Counted from the stretch's first letter, positions 43,517 to 51,961 are shown. The stretch: 64,000 nucleotides of DNA from Pandoraea terrae (GCF_902459695.1 NZ_CABPRZ010000018.1:1-64000), one strand, 5' to 3'. The notes: generated from the letters alone by a model not told the origin. Made by a program: numbers and translations.

Positions 43517-43535
43517 TGTAGCAAAATAGGCTACA
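43517..43535 (+). promoter_or_regulatory. operator palindrome 1, TGTAGC-N7-GCTACA
   Basis: Perfect 6-bp arms around AAAATAG, centred at 43526. The next palindrome, with the same arms and spacer length, is centred 21 bp further on, two helical turns away. This spacing is typical for cooperative binding of a winged-helix dimer. It lies 34 bp upstream of the HTH-nucleotidyltransferase start. Confidence 0.65.
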
Positions 43536-43538
43536 ATC

Positions 43539-43555
43539 GTAGCAATTTACGCTAC
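43539..43555 (+). promoter_or_regulatory. operator palindrome 2, GTAGC-N7-GCTAC
   Basis: Perfect 5-bp arms around AATTTAC, ending 13 bases before the start codon of the HTH-nucleotidyltransferase gene. It probably covers the promoter or translation start, which would give tight autoregulation. Confidence 0.65.
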
Positions 43556-43568
43556 ATATTGCGCCGCC

Positions 43569-44183
43569 ATGGCTAACTCGCTCACAGACGTGCTGTTCAG
43601 TGAATACCGCCGCCGGGTGCTGGGCCTGTTGTTGCTACGTCCTGAGGCGTCTTATCACGTGCGCGAGATTGCACGCATGACAGACACGCCCGCGGGAACC
43701 TTGCACAAAGAACTGAGCAAACTGGCAGCCACCGGCATCCTGACTCGGGAGCAGAAGGGCAATCAAGTGCAATATCGCGCTAATCGCTCCTGTCCGATAT
43801 ACGAGGAACTGGCGAGCATCATGCGAAAGACCTCAGGCCTTGCCGATATACTTGCTCAGGCGTTGGCACCCCTCGGTCCAAAGATCGATCTGGCATTTGT
43901 GTTTGGATCAATGGCGCGAGCGGAGGAGACGACGTATAGCGACGTGGACATTTTGGTCGTCGGCACCGTTGGCTTTGCCGAACTAGTCAAGCAACTCTAT
44001 CCAGTGCAAGCGACCGTCGGTCGCGAGCTCAACCCGAAGGTGTTGACTTCGGAAGAGTTGCAAGACGGTCTTGCCCACAAAGACCCGTTTCTCCTCGACA
44101 TCTTGGCAAAGCCGAAGATTTACCTGATTGGAAGCGACAATGACCTTGGCAAACTTACTGGGGATCAGTCTCGACACAGTTGA
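43569..44183 (+). CDS. HTH-fused MNT-type nucleotidyltransferase, predicted antitoxin
   Basis: Protein of 204 aa with two parts. Residues 1-80 form an ArsR-like winged helix (YHVREIARMTDTPAGTLHKE, then LAATGILTREQKGNQVQYR). Residues 100-190 form a minimal nucleotidyltransferase with the intact active-site pattern FGSMARAEE followed by YSDVDILVVG. MNT proteins with HEPN partners act as antitoxins by transferring AMP to the HEPN protein. Here the same polypeptide also carries the DNA-binding domain expected to bind the tandem palindromes upstream. It overlaps the HEPN gene by 44 bases. Confidence 0.85.
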   Translation: MANSLTDVLFSEYRRRVLGLLLLRPEASYHVREIARMTDTPAGTLHKELSKLAATGILTREQKGNQVQYRANRSCPIYEELASIMRKTSGLADILAQALAPLGPKIDLAFVFGSMARAEETTYSDVDILVVGTVGFAELVKQLYPVQATVGRELNPKVLTSEELQDGLAHKDPFLLDILAKPKIYLIGSDNDLGKLTGDQSRHS

Positions 44184-44577
44184 ACCGACGCGTGGACAAA
44201 CGCTGCGGCTGATCGCTGCCGCGAAACGGAATATTTCAGATGCGAAGCTGGAGGGACTGAGCCAGGAGAATCGGTTTGACACGGCCTACAAGGCCATTAT
44301 GCAGTTGGCGATGCTTGCGCTGCATGTGAATGGGTTTAGACCGCTGACAAGCAGGCCAGGACACCATCAGACTGCAATTCAAACGCTTTCCAAGACGATC
44401 GAATTGGATATGGAGCGCGTCATCGTTCTCGACGCGCTCCGAAAACAGCGAAATTTGACGGACTACTCCGGGGAGTTGGTGCCTGCATCCGCGGCGAGAG
44501 AGTGTCTGGCAAGCGCGGAACAGCTTTTGAACGATGTGATCGCCTGGATTCGAGTGAATTGTCCAGAATTTCTGTGA
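44140..44577 (+). CDS. HEPN-domain protein, predicted toxin partner of the MNT protein
   Basis: Helical protein of 145 aa; the ATG at 44140 follows GGAAGCGACA inside the end of the upstream gene. The four-helix HEPN pattern is visible (ENRFDTAYKAIMQLAMLALH, the HHQTAIQTL helix, and LRKQRNLTDYSGELVP). Active HEPN RNases carry R-x4-H. Here the motif is RNLTDY, with Tyr where His is expected, so RNase activity may be lost or altered. In HepT the neighbouring Tyr is the site AMPylated by the MNT partner. A DUF name cannot be given from sequence alone. Confidence 0.7.
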   Translation: MTLANLLGISLDTVEPTRGQTLRLIAAAKRNISDAKLEGLSQENRFDTAYKAIMQLAMLALHVNGFRPLTSRPGHHQTAIQTLSKTIELDMERVIVLDALRKQRNLTDYSGELVPASAARECLASAEQLLNDVIAWIRVNCPEFL

Positions 44578-44608
44578 CGTGCGAAGTCGAGGCGGCGAGT
44601 CTCGTCTC

Positions 44609-44642
44609 GATCGCTCCCGACCGGTCAGGATCGGGAGCGATC
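44609..44642. terminator. 12-bp perfect hairpin between convergent genes, probable bidirectional terminator
   Basis: GATCGCTCCCGA (44609-44620) pairs with TCGGGAGCGATC (44631-44642) around a 10-nt loop. It lies between the ends of the HEPN gene and the glycine-zipper gene. No T-run follows on either strand, so termination strength is uncertain. Confidence 0.6.
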
Positions 44643-44650
44643 AGCAACGA

Positions 44651-45184
44651 TCAGTACGGATAAACAGTATCGTTCGCGACCTGCACGCGCTGGCCTTGCT
44701 GCACACGCAGCGGCGGCGCTTGCGTCACGGTTGCGACGCGCCCGTCGTCCAGACGCACGGTGACCCGATACAGGACGTTCGCCTGGCCCATGGTGTTCTC
44801 GATGCGGTTGCCCGCAATCGCGCCAATCACCGCGCCACCGATCGTCGTCGCCGTACGTCCGCGGCCACCGCCCATGGTGTTGCCGAGCAAGCCGCCCGCC
44901 GCGCCCCCTACGATCGTGCCAAGAAGGTTCGAGCTGTCACCGGGCTGCTGCACCGTCTCGATCGATTCCACGCGGCCGACAAGCGCGCCCTGTACCGGCG
45001 CCTGGCCATAGCCGCCTTGCTGTTGCTGGTACTGCGGCGGCTGCTGGTATTGCGGTTGTTGATACTGCGGCTGTTGATAACCCTGCTGCGGGTAGCCGCC
45101 GTATTGCGGACCCGGCGCCACGCAACCCGTCAGCGCCGCAGCCGTCAGTGCCAATGCCATTCCCGAGAGTGATTTGATGTTCAT
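44651..45184 (-). CDS. glycine-zipper 2TM-type outer-membrane lipoprotein
   Basis: Lipoprotein of 177 aa. The signal peptide ends in the lipobox LTGC, so Cys is lipidated. A Gln/Tyr/Pro repeat (units like QPQYQQ, about residues 35-60) follows. Then comes the glycine-zipper segment LGTIVGGAAGGLLGNTMGGG and GAVIGAIAGNRIEN, and a small C-terminal beta domain. The SlyB/PcpR-like layout fits an envelope-stability protein. I chose the ATG at 45184, behind GGGACGC; an ATG at 45196 is possible. Confidence 0.8.
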   Translation of the reverse strand: MNIKSLSGMALALTAAALTGCVAPGPQYGGYPQQGYQQPQYQQPQYQQPPQYQQQQGGYGQAPVQGALVGRVESIETVQQPGDSSNLLGTIVGGAAGGLLGNTMGGGRGRTATTIGGAVIGAIAGNRIENTMGQANVLYRVTVRLDDGRVATVTQAPPLRVQQGQRVQVANDTVYPY

Positions 45185-45846
45185 TTTGCGTCCCATTTTC
45201 GTGTGTCCGACTGGCGTGCGGCGCTTGCGCTGCTTCGCCGGTCATCGGGTCGGTGCCGAAGCCGACGTCCGTAGCCCACCCCCAATTTCCCGGCAGCTAC
45301 GATCGCGCCTACACGCGCCGGAATATGAGGCTCCCCGCAACTTCCTGCTGTAAAAAACGGTAAGCATTTGTAAGGCAGTAGTGACTGAACGAGAAACAAC
45401 CCGAGCCGCGCCCGCCAATGCCATGCCGCCTGCCCTGATTTGGAGCGCAAATCGCCGCCAAACGTTCCATTCACCTGGCCAGCCGGAACGGCCGCCGGCT
45501 TCCCTCAAATGACGTTGAGTCCCCATCCAATGGGAGCCGGGGGCGAGTGAGTTATGTATCTAAGCATGTAACTAAAAATCTGGTTAATTCGCGCGTACCA
45601 AGCGGTAACATCCGATCCGGAAGCGCTGAAATGCCGGGTAACACATCAAACCGCCTCGGGCAGTCGAGGGAGACGCGTCGGATGTCATGAGATGGACCGG
45701 GGCGGCCGTGTACGCACGGCTTCGAAGAAGCAAACGCGCAACGTCACATCTCATGATGCGCGTGCGGCGCAGCGCAATTGTCGGTCCGCCAGTGTAAAGA
45801 AAATCCGGTTAACGCGCCGAATATCGTCCGCGGTCATCCATGGATG
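45185..45846. other. 662-bp intergenic region, no gene seen
   Basis: Between the glycine-zipper gene (start) and the terminator of the tartrate operon (end). It should contain the lipoprotein promoter on the minus strand. From about 45550 to 45620 it is more AT-rich (ATGTATCTAAGCATG). I found no tRNA, repeat or credible open frame. Confidence 0.45.
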
Positions 45847-45880
45847 AAAAAACGCCCCGCAGAGAAAACCCGGCGGGGCG
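45847..45880 (-). terminator. rho-independent terminator of the dehydrogenase operon
   Basis: On the minus strand CGCCCCGC (45880-45873) pairs with GCGGGGCG (45860-45853), followed by six T (45852-45847). It lies 16 bp after the cupin stop, so it ends the three-gene minus-strand operon. Confidence 0.85.
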
Positions 45881-45895
45881 CAACTGTCCAACGGC

Positions 45896-46240
45896 TCAGA
45901 AAATCACGTACACCTTGCGAATCGTTTCGTCGATCTTCCAGAGGCCTTCGGTATTCGCTTCGAAAAAGAGCGTGTCGCCGGCGTTGATCTGCACGGAGTC
46001 TTCACCGTCGGGCGTAAACGTTGCCCGGCCGGCTAGGAAATGCATCACTTCGGCCTGCTTGACGGAGCGGCGATACGTCCCGGGCGTGCATTCGAACACG
46101 CCGGTATCAATCGCTTCACTACCCGGAATGATTTTCTGCACGCCAGTCACCTTGGCCGCCGGCGTACCGGGCAAGCCCGCGGTGCCCCAATCCTCCAGCC
46201 CTTGCAATGCGACGCTTCGCTTGATCTGCTGCACTTTCAT
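45896..46240 (-). CDS. cupin_3 (DUF861-type) protein
   Basis: Single-domain cupin of 114 aa. Blocks are IPGSEAIDTGVFECTPGTYR, VMHFLAGRATFTPDGED, and INAGDTLFFEANTEGLWKI, close to the (S)-ureidoglycine aminohydrolase/EutQ-like group. Metal-ligand residues are reduced compared with classical cupins. It is the last gene of the operon, 22 bp after the dehydrogenase stop. No reaction can be assigned. Confidence 0.78.
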   Translation of the reverse strand: MKVQQIKRSVALQGLEDWGTAGLPGTPAAKVTGVQKIIPGSEAIDTGVFECTPGTYRRSVKQAEVMHFLAGRATFTPDGEDSVQINAGDTLFFEANTEGLWKIDETIRKVYVIF

Positions 46241-46262
46241 TCTGCATTTCCCGTAAGACGTT

Positions 46263-47735
46263 TCAAGACAGGCCGCCCTGACAGAGATATTTGATCGACA
46301 GGTAATCGTCGAGGCCGTATTTCGAACCCTCGCGTCCGTAGCCGGACTCCTTCACCCCGCCGAACGGCGCAGCCTCACTGGCCAGCGCCCCTTCATTGAT
46401 GCCGACGATGCCCGCTTCCAAGGCGCGCGATACCCGCTCGATACGTCGCAGGTCCTGGCTGTAGAAATACGCAGCCAGGCCGAACGGCGTGTCGTTCGCC
46501 TTCTGAATCACCTCGGCTTCCGTTTCGAAACGGAACAGCGGGGCGACCGGTCCGAAGGTTTCTTCGCAGCACAGCGCCATGCTGTCGTCGGCGTCAACGA
46601 GTACCGTCGGCGCGTAATAATGCGGGCCGAGCGACGTCAGGCGTTCACCTCCCGTCAGGGCACGCGCACCGCGCGACACGGCGTCGTCGACATGCCGCGC
46701 GATCTTGTCAATCGCCTTGGCATTGATCATCGGGCCAATCTGCGCGTCGGGGTCCGTTGCGGGCGCGACCTTGAGAGCGCTCACGGCCGTCGTCAGGAGA
46801 TCGGCGAAGCGGTCGTACACGCCCGACTGTACGAAGACGCGATTGGGGCACACGCACGTCTGTCCGCCATTGCGGAACTTTGCGGCCATCAATCCCGCAA
46901 CGGCCGCCGGCAGATCCGCGTCGTCGAAGACGATGAAGGGAGCGTTCCCGCCGAGCTCCAGCGAGAGCTTCTTCAACGTGCCCGCCGACTCGCGTGCCAG
47001 GTGCTTGCCCACGGGGGTCGATCCGGTGAACGTGATCTTGCGCACGCGGCTGTCCGCAAGCCAGTCCGCGACCGCTTGAATGCCGTTGTCCCGCGATGTC
47101 GCGATCATGTTCAGCACGCCGTTCGGCACGCCGGCTTCCTGCGCCAGATAGGCGAGCGCAAGCGCGGTCAGCGGCGTATCTTCGGCCGGCTTGGCGACGA
47201 CCGTGCAGCCTGCCGCCAGTGCCGGTGCAATCTTTCGCGCGATCATCGCCAAGGGAAAATTCCACGGCGTAATTGCCGCCACAATGCCGATCGGCTCCTT
47301 CACCGCGCTCATTTTTTTGCCGGCCTGCTGCTGCGGGATCAGGTCGCCATAGATGCGCGTGGCTTCATCCGCGAACCACGCAACGTACGAGGCCCCGTAG
47401 TTGACCTCGCCGCGCGCCTCGGCCAATGGCTTGCCCTGTTCGAGCGAGATCAGCTTCGCGAGATCTTCGCGGTTGTCGATGATCGCGGCATGCCAACGCT
47501 TGAGAATTTCCGCGCGCTCGCGTGGCAGCGTGTCGCGCCACGCAGGAAGCGCGCGGGCGGCAGCGTCGGTGGCAGCGCGCGCGTCGGCAGGCGCCGCGTC
47601 GGAAACGAGCGCCAGGGTGTGGCCAGTCGCGGGATTTGTCACCGCAAAGCGGCGCCCGGTGACAGCGTCCTGCCATTCGCCGTCGACCAGTTGCTGTGTG
47701 CGAAGCAGTTCGGTGCGTGCCAATTCGAGTGCCAT
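46263..47735 (-). CDS. gabD: NAD(P)-dependent succinate-semialdehyde dehydrogenase-type ALDH
   Basis: Aldehyde dehydrogenase of 490 aa. It has [20 protein letters not shown], the cofactor loop [12 protein letters not shown], the catalytic Glu in LELGGNAPF and nucleophile in [11 protein letters not shown], with the C-terminal [15 protein letters not shown] block of GabD. The ATG at 47735 follows GGAGGCGTGATC and lies 2 bp after the stop of the dehydrogenase gene. The operon context suggests the physiological substrate could be another short semialdehyde, for example one from tartrate or malate metabolism. Confidence 0.87.
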   Translation of the reverse strand: MALELARTELLRTQQLVDGEWQDAVTGRRFAVTNPATGHTLALVSDAAPADARAATDAAARALPAWRDTLPRERAEILKRWHAAIIDNREDLAKLISLEQGKPLAEARGEVNYGASYVAWFADEATRIYGDLIPQQQAGKKMSAVKEPIGIVAAITPWNFPLAMIARKIAPALAAGCTVVAKPAEDTPLTALALAYLAQEAGVPNGVLNMIATSRDNGIQAVADWLADSRVRKITFTGSTPVGKHLARESAGTLKKLSLELGGNAPFIVFDDADLPAAVAGLMAAKFRNGGQTCVCPNRVFVQSGVYDRFADLLTTAVSALKVAPATDPDAQIGPMINAKAIDKIARHVDDAVSRGARALTGGERLTSLGPHYYAPTVLVDADDSMALCCEETFGPVAPLFRFETEAEVIQKANDTPFGLAAYFYSQDLRRIERVSRALEAGIVGINEGALASEAAPFGGVKESGYGREGSKYGLDDYLSIKYLCQGGLS

Positions 47736-47737
47736 GA

Positions 47738-48826
47738 TCACGCCTCCAGCTTCGCCGCGATGGCCTGGCCGACCTCCGTGGTACTGGCTTGGCCGCCCAG
47801 ATCGCCAGTGCGCGGCCCTTCCTTGATGACGGCCTCGATCGCCGCCAGCATGGCGTCATGCGCTTGTCGTTCGACGCCTTTGCCGCCGCCGAGGAAGTCG
47901 AGCATCATGGCAGCCGTCCAGATCATGCCGATCGGGTTCGCAATGTTCTTGCCCGCGATATCCGGCGCCGAGCCGTGCACCGGCTCGAACAGCGACGGAA
48001 AGTTGCCTTCCGGGTTGATGTTGCCCGACGGCGCAATGCCGATCGTGCCGGTACAGGCCGGACCGAGGTCCGAAAGAATGTCGCCGAAAAGATTCGAGGC
48101 GACGACCACGTCGAAACGGTCGGGATTCAACACGAAGCGCGCGCACAGGATATCGATGTGCTGCTTGTCCCACGTCACGTCGGGGTACTGCGCCGCCACT
48201 TCGGCCGCACGCTGGTCCCACCAGGGCATGCTGATCGAGATGCCGTTGCTTTTCGTCGCGACGGTGATCTTCTTCGCCGCGCGCCGCTGCGCCAGTTCGA
48301 AGGCGAACTTCATCACCCGTTCGGTGCCGTGGCGGGTAAAAATCGATTCCTGCACGACGAACTCGCGTTCCGTGCCTTCGAACATCACACCGCCGACGGA
48401 TGAATACTCGCCTTCGGTGTTCTCGCGCACGATCAGGAAATCGATATCGCCGGCCTTGCGGTTTGCCAGCGGCGACGGCACACCATCGAACAAACGCGCC
48501 GGCCGCAAGTTGATGTATTGATCGAACTCGCGGCGGAACTTGAGCAGCGAACCCCACAGCGAGATGTGGTCCGGCACCGTGTCGGGCCAACCGACGGCGC
48601 CGAACAGAATCGCGTCGACACCTTCGAGCTGTTGCTTCCAGTCGTCCGGCATCATCTGGCCGTGCTTGGCGTAGTAGTCGCAGCTGGCCCATTCGATAGG
48701 CTGGAAGTCGAACGGAATGCCGAAGCGGCGGCTCACTGCGTCGAGCGCTCGCACACCCTCGGGCATCACTTCGCGGCCAATGCCGTCACCCGGGATCACT
48801 GCGATGCGAAATGCTTTGCGTGTCAT
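47738..48826 (-). CDS. tartrate dehydrogenase / decarboxylating D-malate dehydrogenase
   Basis: NAD- and Mn-dependent beta-decarboxylating dehydrogenase of 362 aa. It is nearly superimposable on E. coli DmlA and TtuC: IPGDGIGREVMPEG, EWASCDYY, FGAVGWPDTVPDHISLWG, RENTEGEYSS, the substrate Lys in ATKSNGISIS, and FGDILSDLGPACTGTIG. It converts D-malate to pyruvate and can oxidise tartrate. The ATG at 48826 follows AGGAGGACATGAC. It is divergent from a LysR gene, the same arrangement as dmlA/dmlR. I leave the symbol open between ttuC and dmlA. Confidence 0.9.
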   Translation of the reverse strand: MTRKAFRIAVIPGDGIGREVMPEGVRALDAVSRRFGIPFDFQPIEWASCDYYAKHGQMMPDDWKQQLEGVDAILFGAVGWPDTVPDHISLWGSLLKFRREFDQYINLRPARLFDGVPSPLANRKAGDIDFLIVRENTEGEYSSVGGVMFEGTEREFVVQESIFTRHGTERVMKFAFELAQRRAAKKITVATKSNGISISMPWWDQRAAEVAAQYPDVTWDKQHIDILCARFVLNPDRFDVVVASNLFGDILSDLGPACTGTIGIAPSGNINPEGNFPSLFEPVHGSAPDIAGKNIANPIGMIWTAAMMLDFLGGGKGVERQAHDAMLAAIEAVIKEGPRTGDLGGQASTTEVGQAIAAKLEA

Positions 48827-48881
48827 GTCATGTCCTCCTGATGCCTGAATGAAAACTGCTTCCCGCGCCGGGAATACGACA

Positions 48882-48910
48882 ATTTTATTTCCATTTGAAA
48901 TGGATAAAAT
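48882..48910. promoter_or_regulatory. dyad in the divergent promoter, probable LysR binding site
   Basis: The core CCATTT-G-AAATGG is a perfect inverted repeat, extended on both sides by ATTTTAT and ATAAAAT arms with a two-base offset. It lies 56 bp from the dehydrogenase start and just upstream of the LysR start. This is the usual position of an autoregulatory LysR site. Confidence 0.6.
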
Positions 48911-48942
48911 CATCGTATTGGTTAATCGACTATGCACGAATC

Positions 48943-49857
48943 GTGAATAAAAATCCCAGCCTCGACGACCTGCGCGTCTTCTGTGTCGTCGCCCGCAAGG
49001 CAAGCTTCAGTGCAGCAGCGGAAGCCCTGGCCGTGTCTCCAGCGTATATCAGCAAGCGTGTGGGCATGCTGGAAGCCGAATTGGGCACGCGCTTGCTGCA
49101 CCGCTCCACGCGGCGCGTGGCCATTACCGAGGCCGGCGAGCGTGTTTACGCCTGGGCCGAGAAGATTCTCGACGACGTGAATCAATTGGTCGAGGACGTT
49201 TCCACCACCCGCCAGACGCCGCGCGGGACGTTGCGCGTGTCGAGCAGTTTCGGCTTCGGCAGGCATATCGTGGCGCCCGCGATGTCGCGGCTGAGCGTGC
49301 GCTATCCGCAACTGAATGTGCGGCTCGATCTGTTCGACCGGCTCGTGGACGTGGCCGCCGAGGGCTTCGACCTGGATGTGCGTATCGGCGACGATATCGC
49401 GCCGCACCTGATCGCCAAACGCCTGGCGCCGAATCATCGCGTGCTGTGCGCGTCGCCGGCCTATCTCGCAGCGCATGGCGCGCCGAAGCAACTGGCTGAG
49501 TTGTCGGGGCACGCGTGCATCGCCATCAAGGAGCGCGATCATCCGTTCGGAGTGTGGCGTTTGCAGCAGCGCGGCGAGACGGTGTCGATCAAGGTGACGG
49601 GACCGTTGTCGACGAACCACGGCGAAGTCGCCGTGCAGTGGGCGCTGGACGGCCGCGGCATTGTGTTGCGTTCGATCTGGAACGTCCGGCCGATGCTGGA
49701 GCAGGGAACGCTCGTGCAGGTCTTGCCCGACGTGACGCAGCCGGCCAATGTGTGGGCCGTCTATCCGTCGCGATTGGCCGCTTCCGCGAAAGTCCGCGCG
49801 TGCGTGGAATTCCTCGTCGAGGAGTTCACGCAGTGGGACGGCGGTCTTCGGGCGTAA
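48943..49857 (+). CDS. LysR-family regulator, DmlR/TtuA-like
   Basis: Regulator of 304 aa. The HTH is in the first 65 residues (SLDDLRVFCVVARKASFSAA, AYISKRVGMLEAELG, LLHRSTRRVAITEAGE). The C-terminal LysR substrate domain opens GTLRVSSSFGFGRHIV. I prefer the GTG at 48943, which aligns with family N termini; the frame is open up to 48895 but would add 16 unusual residues overlapping the operator. It is divergent from the dehydrogenase operon, which it probably activates in response to tartrate or D-malate. Confidence 0.85.
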   Translation: MNKNPSLDDLRVFCVVARKASFSAAAEALAVSPAYISKRVGMLEAELGTRLLHRSTRRVAITEAGERVYAWAEKILDDVNQLVEDVSTTRQTPRGTLRVSSSFGFGRHIVAPAMSRLSVRYPQLNVRLDLFDRLVDVAAEGFDLDVRIGDDIAPHLIAKRLAPNHRVLCASPAYLAAHGAPKQLAELSGHACIAIKERDHPFGVWRLQQRGETVSIKVTGPLSTNHGEVAVQWALDGRGIVLRSIWNVRPMLEQGTLVQVLPDVTQPANVWAVYPSRLAASAKVRACVEFLVEEFTQWDGGLRA

Positions 49858-49931
49858 TACCGGAAATCGTGGCGGGAATGGTGCCGGGAGCGGCGCCGGG
49901 CATGACGCAGCCGGACACCGCTGCGGCGGTG

Positions 49932-50426
49932 TCAGCCGTGAGGCGGAAACAGCGTTTCGAGCGGGTAGTGCGTCTTCACGAACGGCGATTTGATGATGAC
50001 GTAGCTGAAGTACTTCTCGATGCCGATGTCGCGCTCGAGTAGCCCTTCGATGATGCTCTGGTAGTGGCTGACGCTGCGCGTAACGAACTTCAGCAAATAG
50101 TCGTAGCCACCGCTGGCGAGATGGCATTCGACGATCTCGTCGACGTCGCGAATCGCATCGACGAAGCGGATGAAATCCTCGCGGCGATGATCGGCGAGCG
50201 TCACTTCCGTGAAGACGATCTGGATGTCGCCGAGTTTTTCGAGTTGAATCTGCGCGCCGTAGCCGACGATATAGCCGGCCTTCTCCAGACGCTTGACGCG
50301 AATCAGGCACGGGCTCGGGGACAGGCCGACCGCGTCGGCCAGTTCGACGTTCGTGATACGCCCCTTCTTCTGCAATTGCGAAAGAATTCGCAGGTCGATG
50401 CGATCGAGTTTGCAGTCCGTGCTCAT
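49932..50426 (-). CDS. Lrp/AsnC-family transcriptional regulator
   Basis: Regulator of 164 aa. The HTH is at about residues 8-60 (DRIDLRILSQLQKKGRITN, LSPSPCLIRVKRLEKAGYI). A RAM ligand-sensing domain follows, with ECHLASGGYDYLLKFVTRS. Lrp-type local regulators usually sense an amino acid. It lies downstream of the aminotransferase gene on the same strand, so it probably controls the surrounding amino-acid-like catabolic locus. Ligand unknown. Confidence 0.88.
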   Translation of the reverse strand: MSTDCKLDRIDLRILSQLQKKGRITNVELADAVGLSPSPCLIRVKRLEKAGYIVGYGAQIQLEKLGDIQIVFTEVTLADHRREDFIRFVDAIRDVDEIVECHLASGGYDYLLKFVTRSVSHYQSIIEGLLERDIGIEKYFSYVIIKSPFVKTHYPLETLFPPHG

Positions 50427-50554
50427 CGTTTTCTAATGGCGCCCGCAGGGGCGAGGTCATTCGTGGATCGTCAACGATCTTATCACAGCGTGCCTGTTCC
50501 AAACGCCCCCGCGAAGCCATTCCGCATCCTTTTCCGTGCCGGCGTATCCACCGT

Positions 50555-51961
50555 TCAAGCGGCTTTGCGCGCACCTTCCGCGCTTCGCAACGCGGCGCGC
50601 ACGGACACATCGTCCAGCACGTCGTCGAGCGTTCGCTTCAGACGTTCAAACATCAGCGCGAATTCGTCCTGCGTGAAGCACAGCGCAGGCGCGAAGCCGA
50701 GAATGTTGTCGCCGAACGCGCGGAAAATCAACTGGTTGCGATACGCCGCTGCCGAGATCTTGTCCGACAGTTGCAGCGACGCGTCGAAGCGCGCCTTACC
50801 TTCCTTGTCCGCGACCAGTTCGAGCGCGCCAAGCAGACCGCGATGGCGTGAATCGCCGACGAGCGGATGCGAACGCAGGGCGTCGAGCCCAGCTGCGAAC
50901 ACCGGCGCTTGCGCCTGTCCGTTCGCCAGCAGACCGCCTTCCTGATACAGGCGAATCACTTCCAGCGCGATCGCCGCGCTGACGGGGTGTGCCGAGTAAG
51001 TCTGGCCGTGGCCGACGACCGCGCCGCCGTCGCCATCCGCGATGCCCTGATAGATCTCGTCGGACATCAGCACGGCGCCCATCGGCGCATAGCCCGAGGT
51101 CAGTCCCTTGGCGACCGTCATCAAATCAGGTTCGACGTTTTCCGCTTCGCACGCGAAGAGCGGGCCCGTGCGGCCGAAACCGGTGATGACTTCGTCGGCG
51201 ACGAACAGGATGCCGAGCTTACGGCACGCGTCGCGCATGGCCTTCAGCCAGCCCTTGGGCGGCACGATTACGCCGCCCGACCCCTGGATCGGCTCGCAGA
51301 AGAACGCCGCGACATGATCCGGACCGCCGAGCGCTTCGACTTTCGCTTCCAACGCGGCGACGGAGGCATCGATCAGCGCCTGTCCGTCGCGGCCTTGCGG
51401 ATCGCGGTAGGCATAGGGCGACGGAATGTAATGCTGCGTCGGCAGCGGCACGTCGAAGCCGCGATGGAAGGCGGGCAGGGCGGTGAGCCCGGCACCCACG
51501 GATGAGGAACCGTGATAGCCGCGCTCCAGCGAGATGTATTGCTTCTTCTGCGGGCGGCCGGTCGCATTGAAGTAATTCGTGATGAAGCGCAGCGCCGCAT
51601 CGACGGCGTCGGAGCCGCCAAGCGAGAAGTACACGTGCGTGAGCGACTTCGGTGCGAGCGAGACAAGCTTTTCTGCAAGCTCGATGGCGGGCGCCGAGCC
51701 AAAGTGGAAGTAGCCGGTGGCGTAGGGCAGACGCGTCATCTGTTCGGCTGCCGCGCGCACAATGCTCTCCTGACCGTAGCCGACGTTGACGCACCAAAGA
51801 CCCGCGAAGGCGTCGAGGAGTACGTTGCCGTCGGCGTCGCGCAGATAGGCGCCCTTGCCGGATTCGAGAACGGTGACGCCGCGCTGTTCATGTGCGCGAT
51901 AGCTGACGACCGGGTGAATCAGATGCCGGCGGTCGGCATCGATGAGCGCTTTGTTGGACAT
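50555..51961 (-). CDS. class III PLP aminotransferase (omega-amino acid:pyruvate type)
   Basis: Pyridoxal-phosphate enzyme of 468 aa. It has GLWCVNVGYGQ, FSLGGSDAVDAALRF, SLERGYHGSSSVGAGLTAL, FFCEPIQGSGGVIVPPKGW, FVADEVITGFGRTG, and the catalytic Lys in MTVAKGLTSGYAPMGAV. It resembles beta-alanine/taurine/GABA:pyruvate aminotransferases. The ATG at 51961 follows GAGAGAAACC; the 43 codons upstream in frame are not family-like. It would remove a terminal or alpha amino group from the locus substrate. Confidence 0.87.
   Translation of the reverse strand: MSNKALIDADRRHLIHPVVSYRAHEQRGVTVLESGKGAYLRDADGNVLLDAFAGLWCVNVGYGQESIVRAAAEQMTRLPYATGYFHFGSAPAIELAEKLVSLAPKSLTHVYFSLGGSDAVDAALRFITNYFNATGRPQKKQYISLERGYHGSSSVGAGLTALPAFHRGFDVPLPTQHYIPSPYAYRDPQGRDGQALIDASVAALEAKVEALGGPDHVAAFFCEPIQGSGGVIVPPKGWLKAMRDACRKLGILFVADEVITGFGRTGPLFACEAENVEPDLMTVAKGLTSGYAPMGAVLMSDEIYQGIADGDGGAVVGHGQTYSAHPVSAAIALEVIRLYQEGGLLANGQAQAPVFAAGLDALRSHPLVGDSRHRGLLGALELVADKEGKARFDASLQLSDKISAAAYRNQLIFRAFGDNILGFAPALCFTQDEFALMFERLKRTLDDVLDDVSVRAALRSAEGARKAA

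Noticed and set aside
43162-43524. Minus-strand open frame of 120 codons in the gap before the MNT gene
   Set aside because: It runs up to the operator palindromes, lacks a ribosome-binding site and has no recognisable domain.
45010-45080. Tandem repeat in the DNA
   Set aside because: Explained by the Gln/Tyr/Pro repeat encoded by the glycine-zipper lipoprotein; imperfect at DNA level.
46620-48521. Plus-strand open frame of 633 codons
   Set aside because: Antisense to gabD and the tartrate/D-malate dehydrogenase gene, both of which have full family motifs; no motifs in this frame.
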